Assembly (NCBI RefSeq): GCF_001940165.2
Contig: NZ_CP135162.1
Location: 1,761,001-1,825,000, forward strand
Length of the DNA stretch: 64,000 nucleotides
Direction of reading: 5' to 3'
Source: Roseburia sp. 831b
Lineage (GTDB): Bacteria > Bacillota > Clostridia > Lachnospirales > Lachnospiraceae
Position 1 is the first letter of the stretch; each line of letters starts with the position of its first letter. The notes under the pieces were generated by a model. The model searched no databases, was not told the DNA's origin, and worked only from the letters and a program-made list of their open reading frames with translations. Below, in pieces: positions 35,562-45,087 of this stretch. The position numbers and the translations under genes are program-made.

Positions 35562-36356
35562 TTAGAAATTAAACACCCCGATGGAATACAAAATATATCC
35601 AACTAAAACAACAAAATTTAGGATAGAGAACCAGGATAAGCATTTGACATATCCTTTTACAGAAGTAATCTTCTTGCTTGTCTCATCCACCTGTTCTAAT
35701 TTTTCCCCATATTCTTTAAATAAATCCTGAATGTTTCGATAACATTTGACATTTTCTGCATGTACCTTCTCGGACAGCTCATTTTTCAAAGAATCTAACT
35801 GCTTTCCGGATTCCTCTAACAGATTCTTGATTTCTTCTTCTGTTTCCTGGACTCTTTCATTTGCTTCTTTTGCCTGTCCGCTCAACAGGTTCTTTACCGC
35901 CTCAATCTGTTCCGACTGAAATGCCTTACCTGCATCAATCTGCTCCTCTAACGCTTTCTGGTTGGACGCAATCTGTTCTGCTGTCTGCTGTCTGGTCAGT
36001 TCCACCTGGCCTTTTACAGCGCTTTCCATCTCGTCTAACTTTACTTTTGCCTGCGCAATCAGTTCACGAATCTGCTTATCAAAATTGTCTACGATACGGT
36101 CAGACTCTTCCTGACGCTCTGTCAAAATGTGTTCTAACTCCTGCGCTTTCCCCTCTCTTTCGTCTACCAGTGACTGAAGTTCCTGCACCTTTGTCTCTTT
36201 TGATGATAACAACCCCTGAAGCTGTTTTGCTTTTTCTCTGAATTCATCAATCTGATTCAGTAAAAAATCTTCTTTTTCCACTTTTCTATGTATCCTTTCC
36301 CGTTCCCTTTTTCGGCGGTCTCTCTGCGTTTTAAATCTCGTAAACAGATCTGCCAT
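35562..36356 (-). CDS. Coiled-coil protein with C-terminal membrane anchor
   Basis: About 264 residues. A very basic N-terminus (KTQRDRRKRERERIHRK) leads into a long coiled coil from about residue 25 to 230, rich in glutamate, glutamine and lysine, and one hydrophobic helix at the C-terminus (WFSILNFVVLVGYILYSIGVF in pieces). The layout is that of a tail-anchored cytoplasmic rod. I do not recognise a family. The start at 36356 has GGGAGG upstream; the longer frame from 36419 includes an unconvincing N-terminus. A hairpin (36386-36414) lies in its leader. Confidence 0.75.
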   Translation of the reverse strand: MADLFTRFKTQRDRRKRERERIHRKVEKEDFLLNQIDEFREKAKQLQGLLSSKETKVQELQSLVDEREGKAQELEHILTERQEESDRIVDNFDKQIRELIAQAKVKLDEMESAVKGQVELTRQQTAEQIASNQKALEEQIDAGKAFQSEQIEAVKNLLSGQAKEANERVQETEEEIKNLLEESGKQLDSLKNELSEKVHAENVKCYRNIQDLFKEYGEKLEQVDETSKKITSVKGYVKCLSWFSILNFVVLVGYILYSIGVFNF

Positions 36357-36502
36357 CACGCTTCCTCCCTGCAACTTTATAGCTTGCTGCCAGGAAAATG
36401 ACCTTCCTGACAGCACCACGATTAAACTGCCATACTACCTGCCGTTTTCTCAGAAATACCTAACGACATTTTATCATTATGCGTTTTTTTTGTAAACACC
36501 CA

Positions 36503-39500
36503 TTAGAACCGATTCTCTCCTTGAAAAAATTCCTCTAGGCTTTCCGTTTTCTTCTTTCCATCCTCGTAAAAAACAGCTTCTTTTCCTCCCGCAGCCGGAT
36601 GATAGCGGAAAATGTCCCAATAGCCGCTGCAGACTGCTTTTTTCTCTTCTTCCTGCACATAACGCATTCCCCGCCTGATACCATGACTGATACACGGCGC
36701 ATAAGCAATCACAAGTGACGGTCCCTGATATTGCTCTGCCTCTGTCAATGCCTTAATACATTGATTCTGGTCTGCGCCCATACAAATCTGCGCCACATAG
36801 ACATTCTGATAAGTCATCATCATCTGTCCTAGTTTTTTCTTGTTTTGCTTTTTCCCGTTTGATGCAAGACGTGCATATGCGCCCTTTGGCGTCGCCTTCG
36901 ATGCCTGACCGCCTGTATTGGAGTAAATTTCTGTGTCAAACACCAACACGTTCATATCCTCACCGGATGCAAGGACATGATCCAGCCCTCCAAAACCAAT
37001 GTCATACGCCCAGCCATCGCCGCCAAAAATCCATTGTGATTTTTTTGACAAATAATCCTTCTGATTTAAAATTGTCTTGATTTCAGTGGATAATTCCCCC
37101 GCAGCGCTTATTTCTTCGAATTTTCTTTTTTCCAGCCACGCAATTAGCTCATCCGTCGCCTTCTCATTTTCACTCCCGTTTGAAAACGTTTCCAACCAGT
37201 TTTTGATTTCCAAAGACTCCGTCTTTTCCCACATTTGTTCTAGTTGCTTTCGTAACTGTTCCCGAATCTGCTTTTGCGCAAAAAACATTCCGTATCCAAA
37301 TTCTGCCGCATCCTCAAATAAAGAATTCGCCCATGCAGGTCCCCTTCCATCCTGGTTAAACGTATATGGGGTAGACGGCGACGAATTGCCCCAGATGGAG
37401 GAGCAGCCTGTCGCATTGGCTATCAGTAACCGGCTTCCAAAAAGCTGTGTGACCAGTTTGGCATACGGTGTCTCACCACATCCTCCGCACGCACCTGAAA
37501 ATTCCAACAGCGGCTGTCTGAACTGGGAACCTTTTACCGTCGTTGTACGGAACTTTTTAAAAACTTCCTCCTTTTTTGGAAGCCTGCTTCCATAATCAAA
37601 AAACTTCTGCTGCTCACCCGCCTTTTCTGCCTGTTTTAAAAACAACGCTTTTCCTGGTGCCGGGCATACCTCCACACAGTTTGCACAGCCTGTACAGTCC
37701 AGTGTGGAAATTACAATTGCATAATGATAACGAGGGAACCCGTTCATTTCCTTTGACGGCATTCCATCCGGTGCCGCGATGACTTCCTCTTCCTCCATCA
37801 CAACCGGACGAATAACCGCATGTGGACAGACATAAGAACACTGGTTGCACTGAATACACCTCATCACATCCCAGACTGGCACCTCCGACGCCACACCCCT
37901 TTTTTCCAATGCAGCTGTTCCAGACGGCGTCATGCCATTCCGATAGGGCAAAAATACAGAAACCGGAAGTTCATCTCCCCTTCGTCTTACAATCTGGCCT
38001 TGTATGTGTTCTTTATAAGAAATTATATCTTGTTTTAATTTTTTATTCTCTTTCGTTCTACATGCCGACTTTACAATCAATTTCTGATTTTTGTAACTCT
38101 CTGTGTCCGCCCCACATTCCTGTATTACCACTTGCTTCTTTTTCCAGTCTGCCGGAATCTTGACCTCCTCTGCAGCCACAAATCCTCTCTCGACTGCCAA
38201 GAGATTCTTCGCAATGACTTCCTCCCCTTTTTTTAAGTAGGACTTTTCCACCGCCTGTCTCATCGCCTCAAGTGCAGTTTCCTTTTGCAGAATGTCCGTA
38301 AGTGCGAAAAAGGCTGCCTGCAAAATGGTATTCGTGCGATGCGCCAATCCAAGTTCCTTTGCAATTTGGGCTGCATCTATGATATAGAAGTGTATCTTTT
38401 TTTCGACCAAATACTGTTTCACATCCTCTGGAAGCCTTTCTGCTAATTCTTCTTTTTTCCAGGAGCAGTTTAATAAAAAGGTTCCACCTTCTTCTAAGTC
38501 TTGCACAATCTCATAACGGCCTAAATAAGCCGGACAGTGACATGCCACAAATTGTGCTCTTTTCACCCCATACTCACTTTTAATTTCGGATGTTCCAAAA
38601 CGTAGATGGGAAATGGTGACACCGCCGGACTTTTTGGAATCATATTCAAAATAGGCCTGCACATGCAGCTTCGTGTAATCCCCAATGATTTGAATGGTAT
38701 TTTTGTTTGCGCCAACGGTTCCGTCCGAACCGATTCCCCAAAATTTACAATTCATCTGTCCTTCTATCGGAGCGAATTCCAACTTTTCTTCCTCCAGCGA
38801 AAGGTTTGTGACATCATCCCGGATTCCAATCGTAAACCGTCTTTTTGCCCGGTTGTGAAAAACTGACACAATCTGCTCCGGTGTTGTCTCTTTGGAACTT
38901 AACCCATATCTTCCAGAAAAAATCTCGACATCCTTGTATGCACTCTCTTGCAGTGCCGTTACGACATCTTCATAAAGCGGCTCCCCGACCGCCCCCGGCT
39001 CCTTGGTACGGTCCAGGACCTGAATACACTCTACCGTATCCGGGACTGCTTCTAAGAAATCTGCTTTTGAAAAAGGCCGGTAAAGTCTTACTTTCAGACA
39101 TCCCACCTTTTCCCCTTTTTCCTGTAAAAAAGGAATTGTCTCCTCAATCGTTTCACATATCGAACCCATTGCAACGATAATTGTAGTTGCATCTCTCGAA
39201 CCCACATACTCGTATAACCGGTACTGGGTTCCGCATTTTTCGTTTATTTTGGCAAGGCATCCCTTCACCAGCACCGGAAGTTTTTCATAATCCAGATTGG
39301 ACGCCTCCCTGACCTGAAAAAAGATATCCGGGTTTTGCGCAGCTCCCATTTCTACCGGATGATTTGGATTTAACGCACACTCGCGAAATGCCATAACCTC
39401 CTCGACTGGAAATAGCTCCTGTAATTCCTTCTGGCTCCAGCAAGCTATCTTTTGAATCTCGTGAGAAGTCCGAAATCCATCAAAAAAATTTAAAAACGGA

Positions 39501-39994
39501 ATCCGACCTTCTAATGCGCAAAGGTGCGCCACAGGCGCTAGATCCATCACTTCCTGAACTGAATTTTCACAAAAAATAGCAATTCCTGTCTGCCTGCACG
39601 CATAAATATCAGAATGATCCCCAAAAATGCTTAATGCATGGGTTGCAATCGTGCGCGCGGCAACATGAACTACCCCTGGGAGATGTTCTCCCGCCATTTT
39701 ATACAAATCGGGAATCATCAGCAAAAGCCCCTGCGACGCCGTAAAGGTAGTTGCAAGGGCTCCTGCTAATAAGGCACCATGCATTGCACCGGCTGCTCCT
39801 GCTTCCGACTGCATTTCCACAACCGCCGGAACACCACCAAGTACATTTTGTTCACCTGCCGCTGCCCATTCCTCCGTCACCTCCGCCATAACCGTCGACG
39901 GTGTAATCGGATATACCGGTACTACTTCCGTATAGGCATACGCAACATACGCTGCCGCATGATTACCATCCATTGTTTTTTTGATACGCTCCAT
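36503..39994 (-). CDS. nifJ: Pyruvate:ferredoxin (flavodoxin) oxidoreductase, paralogue 1
   Basis: A 1163-residue single-chain enzyme oxidising pyruvate to acetyl-CoA and CO2 with ferredoxin as acceptor. Domains in order: N-terminal pyrimidine-binding domain (VYPITPSTVMAEV), transketolase C-like domain, the central catalytic domain, two 4Fe-4S motifs (CIQCNQCSYVCPH and CTGCANCVEVCPAPGKA), and the thiamine diphosphate domain with GGDGWAYDIGFGG and the proximal-cluster CGGCGETPY. All cofactor residues are present. Its codon use is less biased and its sequence much diverged from the paralogue at 41392, so it is probably less expressed or acts on another 2-oxoacid. Confidence 0.93.
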   Translation of the reverse strand: MERIKKTMDGNHAAAYVAYAYTEVVPVYPITPSTVMAEVTEEWAAAGEQNVLGGVPAVVEMQSEAGAAGAMHGALLAGALATTFTASQGLLLMIPDLYKMAGEHLPGVVHVAARTIATHALSIFGDHSDIYACRQTGIAIFCENSVQEVMDLAPVAHLCALEGRIPFLNFFDGFRTSHEIQKIACWSQKELQELFPVEEVMAFRECALNPNHPVEMGAAQNPDIFFQVREASNLDYEKLPVLVKGCLAKINEKCGTQYRLYEYVGSRDATTIIVAMGSICETIEETIPFLQEKGEKVGCLKVRLYRPFSKADFLEAVPDTVECIQVLDRTKEPGAVGEPLYEDVVTALQESAYKDVEIFSGRYGLSSKETTPEQIVSVFHNRAKRRFTIGIRDDVTNLSLEEEKLEFAPIEGQMNCKFWGIGSDGTVGANKNTIQIIGDYTKLHVQAYFEYDSKKSGGVTISHLRFGTSEIKSEYGVKRAQFVACHCPAYLGRYEIVQDLEEGGTFLLNCSWKKEELAERLPEDVKQYLVEKKIHFYIIDAAQIAKELGLAHRTNTILQAAFFALTDILQKETALEAMRQAVEKSYLKKGEEVIAKNLLAVERGFVAAEEVKIPADWKKKQVVIQECGADTESYKNQKLIVKSACRTKENKKLKQDIISYKEHIQGQIVRRRGDELPVSVFLPYRNGMTPSGTAALEKRGVASEVPVWDVMRCIQCNQCSYVCPHAVIRPVVMEEEEVIAAPDGMPSKEMNGFPRYHYAIVISTLDCTGCANCVEVCPAPGKALFLKQAEKAGEQQKFFDYGSRLPKKEEVFKKFRTTTVKGSQFRQPLLEFSGACGGCGETPYAKLVTQLFGSRLLIANATGCSSIWGNSSPSTPYTFNQDGRGPAWANSLFEDAAEFGYGMFFAQKQIREQLRKQLEQMWEKTESLEIKNWLETFSNGSENEKATDELIAWLEKRKFEEISAAGELSTEIKTILNQKDYLSKKSQWIFGGDGWAYDIGFGGLDHVLASGEDMNVLVFDTEIYSNTGGQASKATPKGAYARLASNGKKQNKKKLGQMMMTYQNVYVAQICMGADQNQCIKALTEAEQYQGPSLVIAYAPCISHGIRRGMRYVQEEEKKAVCSGYWDIFRYHPAAGGKEAVFYEDGKKKTESLEEFFQGENRF

Positions 39995-40138
39995 TGTTTT
40001 CCTCTTTTCTAACTCTTATGTAATACCATTATCTGTTAAAAAAGAGAATTCTATACAAAGCTTTCGTTACATTCTAAAATTCACACGTTCCATCCTCTGC
40101 AAATGCATGTCTTCCATGAAAGATTTTTACGTCTCCTC

Positions 40139-40450
40139 CTAAGATACCAGGAACAACTCACATACAAACACAACCAGACAGCACAAAACGGATACCGGAA
40201 AAAGTCCAAGACCACACCACGCTGCAATCACTCCGACCACCAACGCAATCGCTGCTGCAATAGGGCTTTGTGTCGCATCAAGAATTGCCGGGAATGTCAT
40301 GACCGCCAGTGTCACATAAGGCACATAAAAAAGAAACGATTTCACAAATCTGCTTTTGATCTGTTTTTGAATCAGTGTCAACGGCAAGACACGGATTGCA
40401 TATGTAACTACAAACATAATTGCAATATAAATAATAACATTACCCTTCAT
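40139..40450 (-). CDS. azlD: AzlD family branched-chain amino acid transport subunit
   Basis: A 103-residue protein with four hydrophobic helices (IIYIAIMFVVTYAIRVLPL at the start), matching AzlD, the small partner of AzlC in amino-acid efflux. It overlaps azlC by 11 nt and uses a ribosome binding site (GGAG) inside azlC. No gene lies between it and the upstream-facing promoter region of PFOR 1 (40013-40138). Confidence 0.9.
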   Translation of the reverse strand: MKGNVIIYIAIMFVVTYAIRVLPLTLIQKQIKSRFVKSFLFYVPYVTLAVMTFPAILDATQSPIAAAIALVVGVIAAWCGLGLFPVSVLCCLVVFVCELFLVS

Positions 40451-41168
40451 TTGGATTTTCTCCTTCCTTTACCGGAAATAGCGCTGCCGCAAGCGCAGAA
40501 ATCGACACGGTCAAAAGAATCGTTCTTGTCCCACTTGACAGATTCGAAACAACCGGAAGCTTTGTAAATAAAAAACTAAAGACAAAGCAAATTACAATCA
40601 ATCCTGCCACCACTTTATTTTTCCGTGCCGGCGGAATAATGATTGCCAGAAACATTCCATACAATGCCACGCTAAACGCACTGACAATACGGACCGGCAA
40701 AAGATTTCCTGCCACAACACCAAGCGCTGTTCCAATTGACCAGCATGGCCAGCCAATGCAGACGGCGCCATAGGTATAAAACGGGTTCAAATACCCCGGT
40801 CTTGCAATCGTAATTCCAAAAAACTCATCCGTCACAAAATGTGCCATAATAAAACGGTGAATCATCGGTGTGTCTGGTGAAAAACGCTGGCTAAGCGCAC
40901 AGCTCATCAAAAGATATCTTGCATTTGTAATCAATGTCACAATTGCAATCTCCAGATAAGTTGCACACGCCGCAATCATCGAAAATCCTGCATATTCCCC
41001 CGCTGAAGCGGTACACAATGCACTCGCGAAAAATCCCTGCAGCCAGGTCAGTCCCGCATTTTTTGCAGCAATTCCAAGTGAAAACGATACTGCAAAATAT
41101 CCCAGTCCAATCGGAAGTCCATCCCTCATTCCATTGCGAAAAGCATTTCTGTTTTGTTCCATCATCAT
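40440..41168 (-). CDS. azlC: AzlC family branched-chain amino acid permease
   Basis: A 242-residue polytopic membrane protein with the AzlC signature GLPIGLGYFAVSFSLGIAA at the N-terminus and ITNARYLLMSCALS in the middle. AzlC and AzlD together export branched-chain amino acids or analogues such as azaleucine. The ribosome binding site is weak (GGGATTAGATAACG before three ATGs in a row). The pair sits between two nifJ paralogues; whether it shares their expression is not visible. Confidence 0.92.
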   Translation of the reverse strand: MMMEQNRNAFRNGMRDGLPIGLGYFAVSFSLGIAAKNAGLTWLQGFFASALCTASAGEYAGFSMIAACATYLEIAIVTLITNARYLLMSCALSQRFSPDTPMIHRFIMAHFVTDEFFGITIARPGYLNPFYTYGAVCIGWPCWSIGTALGVVAGNLLPVRIVSAFSVALYGMFLAIIIPPARKNKVVAGLIVICFVFSFLFTKLPVVSNLSSGTRTILLTVSISALAAALFPVKEGENPNEG

Positions 41169-41248
41169 CGTTATCTAATCCCATCTATCCTCAATTTTGC
41201 CTGCTTTTATCCTGCACAGACAATTCCATTTCTTACCACAACACTTCT

Positions 41249-41254
41249 ATTATA
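41249..41254 (-). promoter_or_regulatory. Probable -10 box of azlCD
   Basis: Perfect TATAAT on the minus strand, with TTTCAA 17 nt upstream as a poor -35 box. The predicted leader is about 75 nt. Confidence 0.4.
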
Positions 41255-41344
41255 CCCCAACCCCACCTCAGTTGAAAATAGCCGTTTACTATAACCAGTT
41301 ATCATTTATCTCTATAAAGCTTTTGACACCTGAATCAATATAGA

Positions 41345-41379
41345 AAAAGGCGCCGTACCCAAACGGGTACGACGCCTTT
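41345..41379 (-). terminator. Terminator of PFOR 2
   Basis: Strong hairpin AAAGGCGcCGTACCC / GGGTACGaCGCCTTT with an AAAC loop, followed by T-rich sequence on the minus strand, 13 nt past the stop codon of the PFOR 2 gene. Confidence 0.9.
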
Positions 41380-41391
41380 CATTCAAAACTC

Positions 41392-44300
41392 TTATTTGTA
41401 TAATTCAACTAATCTTAAAAGATGTTCGTAACGAGCTTTTGCAGCTTCCTCAGATGCAGCAAAGAGTTTTGCAGCTCTTTCTGGGAAGGATCTTGTTAAT
41501 CTGCTGTAACGTGTCTCATTATTTAAGAAGTCCTGATATGTTCCATCACCTGGCTTAGATGTCAATGTGAATGGGTTCTTTCCTTCTGCTTTTAATTCAG
41601 GGTTGAAGGAGAAGAGGTTCCAGTAACCAGCAGCTACTGCTTTCTTCATTTCATCCTGGCAGTGGTTCATACCACCTTTAACACCGTGTAACTCACATGG
41701 AGCGTAACCGATGATTAAGGATGGACCATCATAAGCCTCTGCTTCTGCAAGAACTTTAACAGCCTGAGCCATATTAGCACCAAGAGCGATCTGTGCTACG
41801 TATACGTAACCATAGCTCATAGCGATCTCAGCAAGGCTCTTCTTACCGATGTCTTTACCAGCTGCAGCGAACTGACAAACTTCACCGATGTTAGAAGCTT
41901 TAGATGCCTGACCACCTGTATTAGAGTACATTTCTGTATCGAATACCATAACGTTTACGTTATGTCCGGAAGCAAGTACATGGTCTAATCCACCGAATCC
42001 GATATCATAAGCCCATCCGTCACCACCGAAGATCCATACGGATTTCTTAGCAAGGTAATCTTTCTTGTCGAGAGCTGCTTTTGCATCTGGGCATCCAGCT
42101 GCTGCTGCTTTCTCTAATTCTGCTACAAGAGCTTCTGTTGCAGGTGTATTTGCTTTTGTATCCTGTTTTGTTTCCATGAACTTAGCGAATGCATCTTTTA
42201 ACTCAGCGCTTGCTTTGTCAGATGTAGCACATTTCTCAGCACTAGCGATAGCCTGATCACGTAATACTTCCTGACCAATCTGCATACCTAAACCATGCTC
42301 AGCGTTATCCTCGAATAAGGAGTTAGCCCAAGCTGGTCCCTTCTTGGAATCTTTGTTTACTGTATATGGTGATGTAGCAGCTGGACCACCCCAGATAGAA
42401 GAACATCCGGTAGCGTTAGAGATGTACATATGCTCACCAAATAACTGTGTAATTAAACGAGCGTAAGATGTTTCAGCACATCCTGCACAAGATCCAGAGA
42501 ACTCAAGTAATGGCTGGTTGAACTGAGAACCTTTTACAGTGTTATCAGCTGGCATACCAGGTTTCTTACCAACGTTTGCTACTAAGTAGTCAAATACTGG
42601 CTGTTCTTCTGCCTGAGATTCCTGTGGAACCATTTCGATTGCACCAACTGGACATACAGTGATACATTCACCACATCCCATACAATCTAATGGAGATACA
42701 CTCATTGTATATTTGTATTCGCTTGCCTTTGGTTTTGTATCAGCAAGTTTTGTATTAGCTGGAGCAGCTTTTACTTCGTCTTCACTTAACATGAATGGAC
42801 GGATTGTTGCATGTGAACATACAAATGCACACTGGTTACACTGGATACATTTCTCTGCATTCCATGTAGGGACTGTTACAGCTGTACCACGTTTCTCGTA
42901 TGCAGATGCACCTTGCTCAAACTGTCCGTCTGGGTTGCCCATGAATGCAGATACTGGAAGAGAATCACCATCCATTAAGGAAATTGGGTTCATTAAGTCT
43001 TCTACCATCGTAACTGTCTCTGGACGACCTGTTAATTTCTTAGGAGCTGGATCTGCTTCTGGGTTAGACCAGGATGCTGGAACTTCTACTTTATGCACAG
43101 CATCTACACCAGCGTCGATAGCTTTGTAGTTCATTTCTACGACTGCATCACCTTTTTTACCGTAAGATTTCTTAGCAGCAGCTTTCATGAAATCAACAGC
43201 TTCTTCGATTGGCATAACGTTTGCTAATTTGAAGAATGCAGACTGTAAAATTGTGTTGGTACGTTTACCCATACCAATTTCGATAGCTTTGTCAATAGCG
43301 TTGATTGTGTACAACTGAATGTTGTTATCAGCGATATATTTCTTAGCTTCTGCATTTAAGTGATGAGCTAATTCTTCATCAGACCACTGGCAGTTGATCA
43401 TGAATACTCCGCCTGGTTTAACGTCCTGAACCATCTTGAATCCTTTTGTTACATAAGATGGGTTATGACATGCAACGAAGTCAGCCTGGTTGATGTAGTA
43501 TGGGCTTCTGATTGGTTTGTCACCAAATCTCAAGTGAGAAATTGTAACACCACCAGTTTTCTTAGAGTCATACTGGAAGTAAGCCTGGATATATTTATCT
43601 GTGTGGTCACCGATAATCTTTGTAGAGTTCTTGTTAGCACCTACTGTACCGTCTCCACCAAGTCCCCAGAATTTACATTCTACAGTACCTGCTGCAGCTG
43701 TAATAGGAGCTGGTTTTACTTCTGGTAAGCTTAAGTTTGTAACATCATCTACGATACCGATTGTGAAACGTGCTTTTGGAGCATCTTTCTCTAATTCTTT
43801 GTATACAGCGAATAAAGATGATGGTGGTGTATCTTTAGAACCTAATCCGTAACGTCCGCCTGTTAATACAATTGTATCAAGACCAGCCTCACGAAGAGTT
43901 GTAGCTACGTCTAAGTATAATGGATCACCAAGTGCTCCTGGCTCTTTTGTTCTGTCAAGTACAGCAACTTTCTTAACTGTCTTAGGAAGAACTTTTAAGA
44001 ATGCTTCTGATACCCATGGACGATATAAACGAACTTTTACTAATCCGACTTTTTCGCCCTTAGCTGTTAAGTAATCGATTACTTCTTCAGCAACGTCGTT
44101 AACAGAACCCATAGCAACGATAACGCGCTCTGCATCTTCTGCTCCGTAGTAGTTGAATAAATCGTAATCTGTTCCTAATTTTTCATTGATTTTAGCCATG
44201 TATTTGGATACGATAGCTGGTAAGTTATCGTATGCTGTATTACAAGCTTCACGATGCTGGAAGAAAACGTCTCCGTTCTCATGAGAACCACGCATTGCTG

Positions 44301-44937
44301 GGTGTTCTGGATTTAATGCATGTGCACGGAATGCGTCAACTGCTTCCATATTGCACATTTCTTTCAAATCAGCGTAATCCCATTTTTCGATTTTCTGAAT
44401 CTCGTGAGATGTACGGAATCCATCGAAGAAGTTGATGAATGGAACTTTTCCTTCGATTGTTGCTAAATGAGCAACTGGGCTTAAGTCCATAACTTCCTGT
44501 GGGTTTGTTTCACATAACATAGCGAAACCGGTCTGACGACAGGCATATACGTCACTGTGGTCACCGAAAATATTTAAAGACTGTGTAGCAACGGTACGTG
44601 CAGAAACATCAAATACACATGGAAGCTGCTCACCAGCGATTTTATACATATTAGGGATCATTAATAAAAGACCCTGGGATGCTGTAAATGTTGTTGTTAA
44701 TGCACCTGCAGCAAGAGAACCATGTACGGCACCTGCAGCACCTGCTTCTGATTCCATTTCAACAACCTTAACCTGGTTGCCAAAGATGTTCTCCTGTCCT
44801 GCTGCTGACCACTGATCAACAGTATCTGCCATTGGGCTGGATGGAGTAATTGGGTAAATGGCAGCAACATCTGTAAACGCATATGCAACGTGTGCAGCAG
44901 CTGTGTTACCGTCCATTGACTGTTTAGCTCTAGACAT
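41392..44937 (-). CDS. nifJ: Pyruvate:ferredoxin (flavodoxin) oxidoreductase, paralogue 2, highly expressed type
   Basis: A 1181-residue enzyme with the same domain order as paralogue 1: YPITPSSPMAD, central domain, 4Fe-4S motifs CIQCNQCAFVCSH and CMGCGECITVCPVGA, proximal cluster CAGCAETSY and thiamine site GGDGWAYDIGFGG. The codon choice is strongly biased (for example GCT, GGT, AAC) compared with neighbours, and an ideal AAGGAGG box plus a good promoter precede it, so this is likely the main catabolic enzyme in pyruvate fermentation. Its C-terminus is complete (RLVELYK). A strong terminator follows. Confidence 0.96.
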   Translation of the reverse strand: MSRAKQSMDGNTAAAHVAYAFTDVAAIYPITPSSPMADTVDQWSAAGQENIFGNQVKVVEMESEAGAAGAVHGSLAAGALTTTFTASQGLLLMIPNMYKIAGEQLPCVFDVSARTVATQSLNIFGDHSDVYACRQTGFAMLCETNPQEVMDLSPVAHLATIEGKVPFINFFDGFRTSHEIQKIEKWDYADLKEMCNMEAVDAFRAHALNPEHPAMRGSHENGDVFFQHREACNTAYDNLPAIVSKYMAKINEKLGTDYDLFNYYGAEDAERVIVAMGSVNDVAEEVIDYLTAKGEKVGLVKVRLYRPWVSEAFLKVLPKTVKKVAVLDRTKEPGALGDPLYLDVATTLREAGLDTIVLTGGRYGLGSKDTPPSSLFAVYKELEKDAPKARFTIGIVDDVTNLSLPEVKPAPITAAAGTVECKFWGLGGDGTVGANKNSTKIIGDHTDKYIQAYFQYDSKKTGGVTISHLRFGDKPIRSPYYINQADFVACHNPSYVTKGFKMVQDVKPGGVFMINCQWSDEELAHHLNAEAKKYIADNNIQLYTINAIDKAIEIGMGKRTNTILQSAFFKLANVMPIEEAVDFMKAAAKKSYGKKGDAVVEMNYKAIDAGVDAVHKVEVPASWSNPEADPAPKKLTGRPETVTMVEDLMNPISLMDGDSLPVSAFMGNPDGQFEQGASAYEKRGTAVTVPTWNAEKCIQCNQCAFVCSHATIRPFMLSEDEVKAAPANTKLADTKPKASEYKYTMSVSPLDCMGCGECITVCPVGAIEMVPQESQAEEQPVFDYLVANVGKKPGMPADNTVKGSQFNQPLLEFSGSCAGCAETSYARLITQLFGEHMYISNATGCSSIWGGPAATSPYTVNKDSKKGPAWANSLFEDNAEHGLGMQIGQEVLRDQAIASAEKCATSDKASAELKDAFAKFMETKQDTKANTPATEALVAELEKAAAAGCPDAKAALDKKDYLAKKSVWIFGGDGWAYDIGFGGLDHVLASGHNVNVMVFDTEMYSNTGGQASKASNIGEVCQFAAAGKDIGKKSLAEIAMSYGYVYVAQIALGANMAQAVKVLAEAEAYDGPSLIIGYAPCELHGVKGGMNHCQDEMKKAVAAGYWNLFSFNPELKAEGKNPFTLTSKPGDGTYQDFLNNETRYSRLTRSFPERAAKLFAASEEAAKARYEHLLRLVELYK

Positions 44938-44997
44938 TAGATTTTCCTCCTTAAATTAAATAAAAAAATATTCTTTTGTCTTGTCGACTTAACTCTA

Positions 44998-45026
44998 ATT
45001 TTAGCATTTTATTTCTCGATTGTAAA
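44998..45026 (-). promoter_or_regulatory. Promoter of PFOR 2
   Basis: Minus strand -35 box TTTACA (45021-45026) and -10 box TAAAAT (44998-45003) with a 17-nt spacer; the leader is about 55 nt and ends in AAGGAGG. Confidence 0.65.
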
Positions 45027-45087
45027 GGTTTCACACTGTACGAAAACAAGTGCAATTTCAATTATGTGTAACAATTTTCACAGTATT

